A DNA stretch of 64,000 nucleotides from Pegoplata infirma (lineage: Eukaryota > Arthropoda > Insecta > Diptera > Anthomyiidae). The notes below the pieces were generated by a model. The model ran no database searches, was not told the DNA's origin, and saw nothing but the letters and a program-made list of their open reading frames with translations. Shown piece by piece: positions 32,416 through 43,329 of this stretch. A program made the position numbers and the translations under genes. Location: the NCBI GenBank assembly GCA_963921195.1, contig OY992539.1, positions 133,327,182-133,391,181 of the forward strand, given 5' to 3'. Positions within the stretch are counted from its first letter, which is position 1, and each line of letters opens with the position of its first letter.

Positions 32416-33879
32416 GGCCAGTGTCAGACAAAATTTGATTTTTTGAGTTTATCGATTTTTTTCTGCTATATTTCGTTTAACGACATTTATACATATTTAT
32501 AAACGTATTCTTAAGGAAAATTTAATTGTGAATACTTTTTCTAAAAAAGAAAATTAAGATTTTGCATGAAATTGCCGTTCGGACAACCCAGGCAAAAAAG
32601 TAAACGAACATACTGAGAGGTCGCGTATCATTATTTGCGCAAATTGCGCTATCTTATTAAGTTTTTGAAAAATCAATTCAGCGCACCAAAAACCTTTATA
32701 AATATTGTACTTACATGCTCTCTTATGATAAATTTATTTTTTTCCTGGGTTATCTGGAAGGCGATTTCCCGCAAAATCTTAATTTTCTGTTTTAGAAAAA
32801 TTTTCACAACTTTGTCAATTGTTATTCGTTTTTTTCAGGATAAAGCTCATCGTATTCAGAATTAAATTATCTTTAAAAATATGTTTATAAATATAATGGT
32901 TGTTAAACGAACTATGGCAGAAAAAAATCGATAAACCCGAAAAATTTTCAAAAAATAACAAAAAATAACAAAAAAAATAGATTTTATAGAAAAAATCAAT
33001 AGATATCATTCTTATATGTATAGACCAATTCACACACATGGAAAGCCCTATCCCTCTTCTAACCAAAACAGTAAAAACAAGTAAAAAAGTTAAATTCGGC
33101 CTTGCCGAGTGTAGTAATACCCTCCACAATTTCAAAAAGATTATTGCAAAAAACTTTATTTAAAAGGAAATTACTTTAAAAAAAAAAAAAAAAATTCCGC
33201 GAAAAAAAATTTTGTTAAAAAAAAAATCCGCGATTTTTTTCTTTTTTTGTCAAAAAATATGTTCGTACTTGTTTGTTGTTCAATTATGTTCACATATGTC
33301 AACCAGAAGCCGAATTAAAGTATTTTGTATTTTTAGGTTATGTTGAATGTACTGAAATTTTTTAGGTGTGCTTACATTTGCGTTCATAACTTTTGAACCG
33401 CTGAACCGATATCGCTCAAATGCAATACCAAACTTCTCGGGAGAACTTCCAATATATATGTTAAGTTTCAGTCATCTCTGTGCAATATTTTGATCGCGAG
33501 AGCATTTTCCACAGACAGACAGACAGACGGACAGACGGACAGACGGACATCGCTAGAATGTCTTAAAATCGATCGGGCATCATGAATATATATACTTTAT
33601 GGGGTCCCAGACCGATATTTCGATGAGTTACAAACGGAATGACAAACTTATATATACCCTCTATCACTAAGTGGAGGGTATAAAAATAAAAATCGGTTGA
33701 AAATTATCTGAATTACACAAGGTTTAGTGAGCAAAGTCCCAAAAAAAACGTTTTTGTACAATAACTCTAAAATTTGAGAGTGTCTGGCAAGTTTAATGTT
33801 CATTTTTGTGATCTACTCGACAAAACCAACAACCTATACCATGTCACATCAGAAGTATTTTTTCACTGTAGCACAGTGT
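32416..33879. mobile_element. Foldback element, second copy of the 1-917 family, with nested mini-me
   Basis: It shares the hairpin (about 32420-32990, centre near 32695) and the right part with 1-917, and ends at the same GCACAGTGT (33871-33879). The left terminus seems truncated where the CACAG element begins. The mini-me copy 33074-33683 interrupts the stretch that in the other copy reads CCAAAACAGTTGAAAA. Confidence 0.65.
33074..33683. mobile_element. Mini-me-like element, subfamily A
   Basis: A complete copy from ACAAGTAAAAAAGTTAAATT to GTGGAGGGTATAAAA. It has the TTCGGCCTTGCCGA hairpin, a (GACA/GACG)n tract at 33513-33548 and the empty-site sequences used to read the target duplications of elements nested in other copies. 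Confidence 0.85.
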
Positions 33880-33996
33880 TATTATCTTAGCTTCTGTGAA
33901 AAGAAATTTGTCAGAATTTTTCATAAAAAAATTTTAAGGTTTTAAGATTTTTTTCCTTTAGAAAAATTTTCTATTGGACATGTGGCGTCCATAGTC

Positions 33997-34009
33997 CAAA
34001 CTTAAGCTA
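33997..34009. repeat. Target-site duplication of the small non-LTR fragment (left)
   Basis: CAAACTTAAGCTA, repeated exactly at 34182-34194. Confidence 0.85.
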
Positions 34010-34181
34010 GGTTAGGTTAGGTTACAGGTGGCGTAGTCAAAGACTCCTCACATAGACCGGATGGTCCATAGCGAAACCACAATAAATCCTCAGCGACGCT
34101 GATAAAACGCGTTTGTCCTCATCGCGAATTGTACTATTTGCCTTAGGTCGACATTCAAAACCGTTTCCAAGCTCTCGAAGT
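34010..34181 (-). mobile_element. Strongly 5'-truncated non-LTR copy related to 12713-16324
   Basis: It begins on the plus strand with GTTAGGTTAGGTTACAGGTGG, like the 3' end of the large element (GGTTAGGTTAGGTTGTAAGTGG), and shares spaced words such as GGTCCATAGCGAAACCAC / GGTCCATTGTGATACCAC. It is 172 bp long with 13-bp duplications on both sides (33997 and 34182). It retains only the 3' UTR and a few end codons. Confidence 0.75.
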
Positions 34182-34330
34182 CAAACTTAAGCTATAGCCG
34201 GTATAAATTTAAAATTTCCCAAAAAAAATATCAAAAATAAACCACTGTGCGGTTATATTGTAAAACTTGAACTGTTAAACAATCCTGATTTCATCAAGTT
34301 AGAATCGTTTGCATACTTTCATTAATCATA

Positions 34331-34556
34331 CACAGAGAGAACAGTTTAGTTGTGCCAGCCGAATTTAGAGCCAACTGCATAGTTTAATAATAACAACCGA
34401 AATTTTCGGTTGCAATAACCAAAATTTGTTTTGAAAATTTAAATTCTGTTGGTTAAAATAAATTTCGGTAATCGCAACCGAAAATTTTAATTGTTGTAAT
34501 TAAACCATGCAGTTGGCTCTAAATTCGGCTGGCACAATTAAACTGTTTTCTCTGTG
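34331..34556. mobile_element. Palindromic MITE with CACAGAGA ends, TA duplication
   Basis: A 226-bp element, almost entirely self-complementary: CACAGAGAGAACAGTTTAGT at the left, its inverse at the right. The inner motif TTTAGAGCCAACTGCAT and its inverse ATGCAGTTGGCTCTAAA are also present. TA flanks at 34329-34330 and 34557-34558. Confidence 0.85.
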
Positions 34557-35097
34557 TATCAAGTCACATGCTTTAAGGTCTCATTCATTTGTTGTCCGGT
34601 GTAATTAAAAAACACCGTCAATTATAGTTTAAAACTTCATAAAAAAATCTTAACTTTTCCACAATAAAACTGTATAACAGAAATTAAAAAAAAAAAACTT
34701 GTGGTCAACAAACCATATTGTTTGGACTAACTAACAAAGTCAACGTGAAATTTTTACGTTGCCAGAGAAATTAATAATTCCATAAGGATGGATGAATCTA
34801 CTGCATTAAAAAAAAAAGCATAAGTACACACTTACACACACACTCACAGGAGTTATATCCTTCCTGACTGGCAAAAAAAGAACACAAAAAAAAAATACGA
34901 ATCCCCTAACTAGGACATTGGACTACACTAGAAGTATTAAAAAAAGCAGTTAAGGTAACATAGTAGTAAAATACTGTTGCAGAAGGAAATTAACAGTATA
35001 ACAACTACAACATGCAAACAGAGTTTAGAAATAATTAATTCGTTTGATATAATTTCAAAATAATAGAAGGTACGTGAGTGTATTTTTGTATTTAATA
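34557..35097. other. No gene recognised
   Basis: AT-rich, with a short CA-rich stretch near 34835. No repeat partner, RNA gene or substantial ORF found. Confidence 0.4.
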
Positions 35098-35560
35098 ACA
35101 CTGTGCAACAAATTTTGGGACATCGCTTTGAGCCTCAATGGCTTCAACGCCTTATTAAAGTAGACTGTAAAATAGACAAAATCAGCAAAGGGTTTTGCAA
35201 AGTCAGTTCGGATTCCTTTTTTATGGCCCACTGAAATTTTTTTATCAAAGGTGTTTGGAAAAATTAAAAAAAGTATAATAACAACACATCAATATGAATT
35301 AATATCCTCTGTGAAACTCTATGGCGGTTCTTTTCTTAGAACATATTAGCACTCTAACTGCCATTATAAGGGGTAATTTTAGTCCCTTTTCAAAATCTAA
35401 ACACATAAGTCTAATAAAACGTCCATTTAGTGGGTTAGAATGTTCTGCAAATATTTTCCCATTAAATTTCACTAGGGGTTGTCAATGGTTGAAAGTTTTT
35501 GCGATATATGAAAAATGCGTAAAAATGGACAAAATGTAAAAATCAATGTTTGTTTTTTTT
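35098..35560. mobile_element. Partial ACACTGTGCAACA element
   Basis: The left end AACACTGTGCAACAAATTTT matches that of the element at 58294. Downstream words ATGGCGGTTCTTTTCTTAGA and CCACTAGGGGTTGTCA-like text recur in both. The right end is not found, so the copy is truncated. A 72-codon ORF inside is not conserved as a frame. Confidence 0.6.
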
Positions 35561-36180
35561 TTTACCACATGTTTCCTATAGAAAAGGAATCAGCTTCTGT
35601 GACATTTTTTCTATCAAAAAAGTCTCAGATCCTGAGACTTTCTTAAAAATTTTTTCTACACATATAAAAAGTTTTAGATTCTTTGAAATTTTCCAGAGAA
35701 TCTCTGAGACATTCTCCAATTAAAAATGCCTGCGAATTTTGTACTCTTGCCCAAAACATAAAATCATGATAATGTTTTGCGGAAGATTTGGGTGTACTTG
35801 CCAAAGCAAAGTTTTTTTAGAAAAGATAATGTCATATTACTTTGCTATTCCATGCAAAACGAATTGAAATATCAGTCGAGGACCCCATTAAAAAACCAAA
35901 AGAGCTGTACATTAGCCTGTCCCAAAAAAATAATTTAAGTTAATAGCAAAAAAACGATGCTCTGTCAAGAGCTGATAATGGGAAAAATAATGCAAAAAAA
36001 TTTGGAGTTTGTCTTTGCCTCACTACAGCCGGTTAAAGTTCGCAGCTCTGTAATACGCATCCTTTTTTTGCTATTACCAAGCGCAATTCCAAAAAGAGGC
36101 CATTTTCGGAACATGCTACTGTACATTTCGTGAGTGCAAAAATAAGAGCAAAAAATAGTTTTTACATTTTGGAGAGTATG
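35561..36180. other. Unassigned, with traces of the CTGAGA motif
   Basis: 35585-35700 carries AAGTCTCAGATCCTGAGACT and related words resembling the satellite unit at 43340-44585. The remainder has no recognised feature. Confidence 0.45.
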
Positions 36181-36343
36181 TATAAAAGATTCGGCACCAA
36201 AGAATATACCACTCTCAACAAATGGAAAATTTTTATGCGAAAAGCTTTGACTTGGTGAAAAAGTAGTTCTGGTAAAAAAAAAAAAATTTCACGAAAAACA
36301 AAATTATGTTAAAAAAAATTTAATGAACACAAAATTTTTGGTA

Positions 36344-36590
36344 CACAGAGAAAAAAAAATTTCCAACTGAATTTTTCGGTTATATCAATTTAAAATGCAG
36401 TTGCTACTACTACATCTCGATCTGGCAAACAAAACTTTTAGTTGTTTCAATTAAAAGACAGTTGTATCAATAAAATTTAGTTGTAACTACCGATATTCAG
36501 TTGTTTTAACCTTAATACAAATGCGTCAACCAAATTTCTGTTGTAATAATAGATTTTCAGTTGAAAATTAGCAAATTTGTTTTCTGCGTG
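36344..36590. mobile_element. MITE with CACAGAGAAAA ends, TA duplication
   Basis: CACAGAGAAAAAAAAATTTC at the left, TTTTCTGCGTG at the right, TA on both sides (36342-36343, 36591-36592). The interior has inverted CAACTGAA/TTCAGTTG words. A relative of the element at 34331. Confidence 0.75.
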
Positions 36591-37875
36591 TAAAAAAAAA
36601 AATTGGATGAAAAAAAGTTTTTGATGAATATTTTTGATAAAAAGAAATATTTTTGATGTAAAAAAAATGATGAAAAAAAAAATAAGAAAAATTTTGTGAT
36701 GAGAAAAAAATTGATAATAAAAAACTTGATAAAAAAAATTTGATGAAAAAAATATGATAAAAAAAAAAATTTATGAAAAAAATTTTGATGAAAAAAAAAT
36801 TTGATGAAAAAAAAAATTAATGAAAAAAAAATTTATAAAAAACAAGTAGAAAAATTAAATTCGACTTGGTCGAATCTATGAATACCCTCCACAATGTTAT
36901 CTGATAGTAATTTTCTAAAAAAATTGCATTACAAATTTTTTATTAGAAATATATTATTTTGAGTAGGACTTTTTTTTAATCAATCAAATTTTTTTGAGTG
37001 TAAAATTTTTTTGACTGCCAACATTTTTTTGAGTGTGACATTTCATTAAAAAAAAAAATAATTAAATTAAAAAAAAAATCATTTTTTTTGAGTGTAACAT
37101 TTTTTTGAGTGTATATATTTTTTAGTGTACAATTTCTTTGAGTAACAAAACTACTTTGTAAAATATTTTTGTTGTTTTATACCTATAGGTAATACAAAAA
37201 AAAAACTATTTCACATATTTCTCTCTTTTTATTTTACCATCCTCTTCTTTAAAAACCAAAAACAAACTAACCCATATTATTTATTTGATTTTTTTCCAAA
37301 AATACTTACTATACACCGTTACATACAGTTACACTAACAATAACAAAACAATAACAAATATTTACTTGTCTAACAACTAAACTGCACCCCACGGCAGGAA
37401 AACAAACAACAATAAGTTTTAAAAAAACTGGTATTTCACCATGCTTTTAAAACTTGTTTCACGAGTTTAAGGTGAAAAGAATCTGAAATTCAGAGCCTTG
37501 CTTATAACTTTTGAACCACTGAACCGATTTTGCTGAAATTCAAAACCAAACAGACTTGGGGAACGACAAAGATATATAACACGTTTCAGCATCCTCAGAA
37601 TTGTCTTTCGAAAGTTAGTGTGGTTTTAATCTCGTAAATTCGCAAAATACCCTTGCCGAAATTTACTCTTTTGCTCATAACTTTTGAACCACTGGACCGA
37701 TTTGGCTGGATTGCAATACCAACCTGACCCGGTAAATGGTCAACATATATGTCAAACTTCAGGAGCCTCCATAAAGTCTTTCAAAAGTTAGCGTGTTTTC
37801 AACGGACAGACAGACAGACGGACGGACGGACAACGCTAGATCGACTTAAAATCGATCAAGGATCATGAATATATA

Positions 37876-38657
37876 TTAGACTGCCCAAAAAAAAACAAAG
37901 TTGTTATTTTCTTGGGGGATACCTGCGAATTTTGTTCCTTTTTGTGCAAAAAATTTCGGTTTTTTTTTGGGATTTTTAAAATAATATCTAGAGGTCGCGA
38001 ACTCGCGTTTTATAACGATTTATTTTTTTTTGAGTTTTTTATTATTTTAAATTGTTAAATATGATTAATATGATAAAATATTAATAATTTCAGACAAAAA
38101 AAAAAAAAAAAAATTAAATATCGCTCATTCCATGAGATGTCTCCCAGAATCTAATAAAATGTTCTTTAATTTATTTGAAATTTCGCACACAGGTACACTA
38201 TGGAGCAATTAAAATAAATTCGTTTTTAGTTTCGCGAAAATCCACGAATTCGCGAACGCGAATCTATTCGCGAATTCACGGATTTTCTCGGAACTAACAA
38301 CTGATTTATTTTAATAGCTTCATAGTGTTCATGTGTGCAAAATTTCAAATAAATTAAGGAACATTTGATTAGATGCTGGGAGACATCTCATGGAATGAGC
38401 GATATTTAATTTTCAATTTAACTTTTTTTTTGTCTGAAATTATTAATATTTTATCATATTAATCATATGTATTTAACAATTTAAAATAATAAAAAACTCA
38501 AAAAAAATAAATCGTTATAAAACGCGAGTTCGCGACCTCTAGATATTATTTTAAAAATCCCAAAAAAAAAAACGAATTTTTTTTGCACAAAAAGGAACAA
38601 AATTTGCAGGTATCCCCCAAGAAAATAAAAACTTCGCTTTTTTTCTGGGCAGTCTAA
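37876..38657. mobile_element. Foldback element with TTAGACTGCCC ends and 6-bp TSD
   Basis: TTAGACTGCCCAAAAAAAAA at the left, its inverse ending TCTAA at 38657. The arms mirror throughout (AGAGGTCGCGAACTCGCGTT and its inverse). The flanks TATATA (37870-37875, 38658-38663) reduce to the uninterrupted GAATATATATACTTTA of sister mini-me copies when one is removed. Confidence 0.85.
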
Positions 38658-38725
38658 TATATATACTTTATGGGGTCCTAGACCAATATTTCGATGTGTT
38701 ACAAACGGAATGACAAACTTATATA

Positions 38726-39655
38726 TCGTGAACCTATATTCAAAATATGCCAACTCAAATTTGACGGAAATGAGTTTCCGATGGCAAATAGCTCCCCTAT
38801 GTAATACCTATCTGCCATAAAAATTTCAGAACAAAAAAATAATTTGTTGTCGTTTTACATCCATTTTTGTTATTCTGACAACTCAAAGTACATATTTTTT
38901 TGGTGGAAATAAATGCCAACTCCCATTGTAAATTTCCAAAAATTTTTCAAAAATTTTTTTAAAAAAAATTAGATCACATATCTTATTGCATTTGCCATGT
39001 TGAACACGAATCTTGTAAAGATTTTGATATCTAATGACTGGTTCTCGAGATATTGCCATTTTAAAAATATCGGTAAATAGTGTTTGCAAAAAAAAAATTG
39101 CTTATATTTATTTAACTTTCAAACTATTTATCAGATTGAAACATTATGAATGGGGCAAATAAAGTCAATGATATAAGCTTTCAAAATAGCTGGTTTGGAG
39201 TGACCCCATTGCAATACAGCGTGAGTTACAGAGTGCCAAAGTTGACCACCCTGAGATTAAAAGGCTTTCGGAGCTAGTAACTTTTAAAAATATGCAAAGA
39301 TTTTTAATTTTTTGTTCAGTTTTTGCAATTACCGTACTAAGGATAACAAAAACCAAAAAAAAAAAAATTAAAAAAATTTTTCCAAAAAAAATGTATTTTT
39401 ATTTTTCGACAAAATATGCCAACTCTAAAAAAATATTTGTTTTTTGATATAGTAATAAATGCCATCTCTGAAAAATACGCAAACAAGTGCAAAATATGAA
39501 AATTTTTGCATAGGTAAAAATTGTTTAGATTATTTAAACCATCTTGTGGAAGGTACATTGTTTATTTTTGCAATAATATGCGAAATAACTAGTTTTTTAG
39601 CTCTCCTGAACAGTAAGCTTTTTCGAGTTGGCATTTATTGAATATAGTTCGACGA
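38726..39655. mobile_element. TIR element with TCGTNGAAC ends, TA duplication
   Basis: The left end TCGTGAACCTATATTCAA matches the inverted right end TCGTCGAACTATATTCAA. TA at 38724-38725 and 39656-39657; the sister sequence CTTATATATACCCTC confirms a 2-bp duplication. The word ATGCCAACTC recurs inside at 38747, 38913 and 39416. It encodes no transposase; short ORFs on both strands are not protein-like. Confidence 0.82.
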
Positions 39656-40216
39656 TATACCCTCTATCACTAGAGTGGAGGGTATAAAAATTGATAAAAA
39701 ACAAAAAAATTTATGAAAAAAAATGTTTATGAAAAAAAAAATTGATGAAAAAAAAAGTTGATTAAAAAAAAATTTGATAAAAAAAAAAATGATGAAAAAG
39801 TTTGATGAATATAAAATTTGATGAAAAAAAAAAAAAATTGATGAAAAAAAAGTTTGATGAACACAAAAAAAAAATTTATGAAAAAAAAAATTTGATGGAA
39901 AAAAAATTTTATGGAAAAAAAATTTTATAAAAAAAAGTTAATGAAAAAAAAAAAATAGTTGAAAAATAATTATGTTACTTTTTAATCACCAGCTGGTGAA
40001 AAACTGTTTTATTCACCACGAGGTGAATTATTATCCAAGTTATAAACCCAAGTTATTAAAATTTTTGTTTTCGTTAATTGTTAGCTTATATAGTCAAACT
40101 GAGGTGGTGTCCTGCAACTTTTTAAAAATTAGACACCAGCCTTAAAACATTATCATGTTAAAAAACTCGAAAAGAACAGTGTAAATATACTTCAAAGCTA
40201 AAAATTTTGTTCTGTA

Positions 40217-40564
40217 GCGCAATTCACTAACTTTTTAACGACAAAAATCGGTAGTTGTATTGTCAAAAAACGTTAATTATCGACAATTGTCTTTGAAAGC
40301 GATTCTATAATATTTTTCTACCGAATTTTGTCGTTATTGAAAATCGTTAACTTATCAACAAAAAATTTTTTGAAGTTAAAGTTAACGAAATTTTTCGGTT
40401 CTCAATACAATTTCAAAATAAACAAATTTCAAATTAACTATTTTTGTCGTTAATTCTTGTCGATAATTGAAAAATTTTTAGAATCACATATTCGTTAAAA
40501 CAACTGACAATTCTCGGTAGTTAACGATATCGATAATTTCGTTAAAAAAGTTACTGAATCGCGC
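40217..40564. mobile_element. Palindromic MITE with GCGC ends, TA duplication
   Basis: GCGCAATTCACTAACTTTTT at the left; inverse GAATCGCGC at the right with AAAAAAGTTACT before it. TA at 40215-40216 and 40565-40566. The interior is rich in TTAACGA/TCGTTAA. Confidence 0.78.
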
Positions 40565-42447
40565 TACTGAATGTGTTTTATAAAACTTTATGATGATTCT
40601 TTTCTTGAGAACAAATTAACCGTCTAGCTCATGTTTTAAGGGGTAATTTTTGTCCTTTTTTAAAATAAATACATACAAGTCTGTAATAAAGGCAGTTAGA
40701 GGGTTAAAATGTTCTACACATATTTTGTGTAAAATGTTAAAAAAAGTTAAGTTGTAGAATAGGGTGGTGCGTAGTCCAATGAAGTGCTCGGATCAACTAT
40801 TAAGAGTGCGGAAAAGTTAGTTTAAGTAAACACAAGCATTTTTAAAACCAAAATAATCAAAATCAGTCCATGTCTTCTGTTTTGGAGGTTTTAAGTTTGA
40901 CTTATTTTTACCAAAAGTGGGCTTTAAAATGGGTGTGGTCAATTAAACCTACCCTATGTTCAATCACCCTAAAGCATTCTAAATATTGCTAAAAACTTTT
41001 TTTGAAATCGGATGAGTAGTTTCGTAGATTTTAAAATTTTACGATTTTTGTCCAAAAGTGGGCGTGGAAGTTGGAGAGGTTAATGAACTCTAACTTATGT
41101 CTACCCTGAAAGCCCATTCCTTATATAGGAGATTTTTTTTTTTTTAATCGATTGAGTAGTTTAAGATATTTTGATATTTAACGTGTTTATGTCAAAAGTG
41201 GGCGTGATCGATGAAACGTAAACCGTGTCCACACTCAAAGACCATTATTAATATATATTTGTGAAAAAAATTTAAAATCTGATGAGTAGTTTCATAATAT
41301 TTAAAATTTTAGGCTTTTTGGGACAAAAGTGGGCGAAGAAATGGGCGTGGTCTATGAAAACCACCATATTTACATTCTAAAGAAGAAGTCTTTTATATAT
41401 ATAGAAAAATTATTCGTTAGAAAAATAATTCGTATAAAAAAATTCTTCGTATAGAAAAATTCTCAGATTTAGTAACTTTTACCTAGTGTTTCCCGGGAAT
41501 TCCCGAAAAAATTTTTTACTATCAAAATTTCACTGAAGATATCTAAGCTTATACTAGCTTTACACATAAATTTTAGCAACATTTTTAATTAGTAGATACA
41601 AATAAATTTATTTATTCGTAAACGAATTTATTCTTTGAAACTCTTTAAATAAAAAAAAATAAAGAAAACACGGCAAGAGTTATGCTAAAGTTGTGCAGTT
41701 GGTGAAAACTAGATAAATTTCAATTTATGATTTTAAGATGACATAAAAAATGTATAAAAAGTTAGGTAGCACTTCATAAACTTGTACATTTTCTTTAACA
41801 TAAAAATGAAATACTACTAATTAATTTTTGAAAGAAATAGGCCTAGATGAGATTTATTTACAACTGTTAGTTCAATTGTGCTCAGAACCCCTCAAAAATC
41901 AAAAATTAATTTTTTTTAAATCTTTAAATCTTCAAGAATTTGGAGAATTAAATTGAAAATTCTTATATTTAAATAAAATTTTAAGAAAACAATTGGACAA
42001 TATTGACAAGTTGTTTGGGATACATTAAGTACTCCACACTCTTAAAAATGCTAGTAAATTTGCTCTATAAATTGGGTAAATTTTTGTTTAATAACACGCA
42101 TTTTGCGTTACTATAAGCAAAAAATGCTTAAAGCAATTTCAAAACATTTAAACACACAAAAAACTACTCATACTACAGAAAATTCAAATATTTGACACAC
42201 AATGTGTGTAGTAAATTCACGAGAATTCCTGGTAATTTTTATTGCGCCAAAAAACTGTAACTTTACAATTTTATTGGTAAAATGCTTGTAAAATTACAAA
42301 ATTATTGGTAAAAAGTTTGTAAAATTACTAGGAATTCTCGTAAAATAGGAGGTAGCAAAAAATCTAGTAAAGTTACGAAACCTCCTTGTAAATTTTATCG
42401 TGTCAAAAAATTTGTAAATTTACAATTTTATTGGTAAAAACCTTGAA
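40565..42447. other. Unassigned repeats, no gene
   Basis: 40575-40740 resembles the ATTCTTTTCTTAGAACA segment of the ACACTGTGC elements. 40740-41400 has four spaced AAAGTGGGCG / GATGAGTAGTTT blocks about 120 bp apart, a decayed tandem. 42200-42440 carries TTGTAAAATTACAAAATTATTGG words shared with 55860-56240. No coding region seen. Confidence 0.5.
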
Positions 42448-43327
42448 CACTCAAAAAAAAAAACTGTAATATTAGCAAAAAAAGCTTGTAACCCTACAAG
42501 AAAATTTGCTGATTTTGAACCCACAATTTTTTTGCTAAAGCTAGCAAAAATGTTTTTCCAATAATTAGTTAACCAATTTTTTTTTTTTTTTTAAACTTAG
42601 TTCATACACATCTGAGGACCCCATTGGGTTCGGACCCCATAGGTCCAGACCCCGATGGGCCTAGACCTAGTTGGGTTCCTTAAAAATCGTCATAGTTTTT
42701 GATCCACCTTGCTTGTCCGTTTCGCTCTACCTTGCTTAGTTTTTGAGATACGTGATTATAGAGGACCACCGGGGTCTTGAGAATTAAAAAACTCGATAAC
42801 TTCAAAAATATTACTCGGAGAGCTTTTGACTATTTTGCGGTCTTGTTCTACGTGTTGAGAGCTTGGACTTTTTATCGTGTCGGCAATATTTACCGAGATA
42901 TGAGCATTTTAAAATTTTCGGGAATGCTAACTTTTTTGGATCCAAAGTTAGGACCCATTAGGGTCCACACATGTGAAGAGGACCGGCGATACTATGGAGA
43001 GCTCGAGAACCAAAAATGGCCTCCATTTTGCTCTATCTGGCTTAGTTTCCGAAATAGCGCCATTTTAAGTTTTCTGAAAATAAAAAAAAAATTACCATTT
43101 ATTTTTGCTAATATTAGCAAAAAAGCTTGTAAAAATTTGGTCAACTCAATTTTAAATTTTGCAAAAAAAAATTTGTTCAAATTTTGTTTAAAATTGCTAA
43201 TGCGCTAAATGAAGTTTACAAGATATTTTTGCTAACATGCTAATCTCAACTAAAAATTTGCTAAAAGTTAGCTAACCAGCATTAGCAAAAAAGAATTAGT
43301 AAATCTCCTAATGTATTATTTTGAGTG
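42448..43327. mobile_element. Element with CACTCAAAA ends
   Basis: CACTCAAAAAAAAAAACTG at the left and TTATTTTGAGTG at the right are inverted, with TATTAGCAAAAAA-like words next to both. The core (42600-43075) is the repeat shared with 28080-28230 and 45140-45660. The 143-codon ORF in it overlaps that repeat and has no recognisable domain. Confidence 0.55.
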
Positions 43328-43329
43328 TT

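Larger units (their letters stand above)
36838..39693. mobile_element. Mini-me-like element, subfamily A, diverged, with two nested elements
   Basis: Opens ACAAGTAGAAAAATTAAATT with the hairpin TTCGACTTGGTCGAA, includes two TTTTGAACCACTG blocks (37510, 37683) and the GACAGACGGACGGACGGAC tract (37811), and closes GTGGAGGGTATAAAA at about 39690. Elements at 37876-38657 and 38726-39655 interrupt its 3' part. Confidence 0.8.
36181..40160. mobile_element. Inverted T-rich element with nested insertions
   Basis: The inverse of 28551-29520: AAAGATTCGGCACCAAAGAA at the left (36188), GATGAAAAAA arrays at 36600-36838 and 39690-39960, CACCAGCTGGTG at 39997 and AGGTGGTGTCCTGCAAC at 40100. Inserted into it are a 247-bp MITE (36344-36590) and a mini-me element (36838-39693), which itself holds two TIR elements. 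Confidence 0.7.

Noticed and set aside
42777..43208. 143-codon ORF
   Set aside because: It overlaps a repeat that recurs in both orientations at 28080 and 45140-45660 without keeping the frame, so coding is unlikely.
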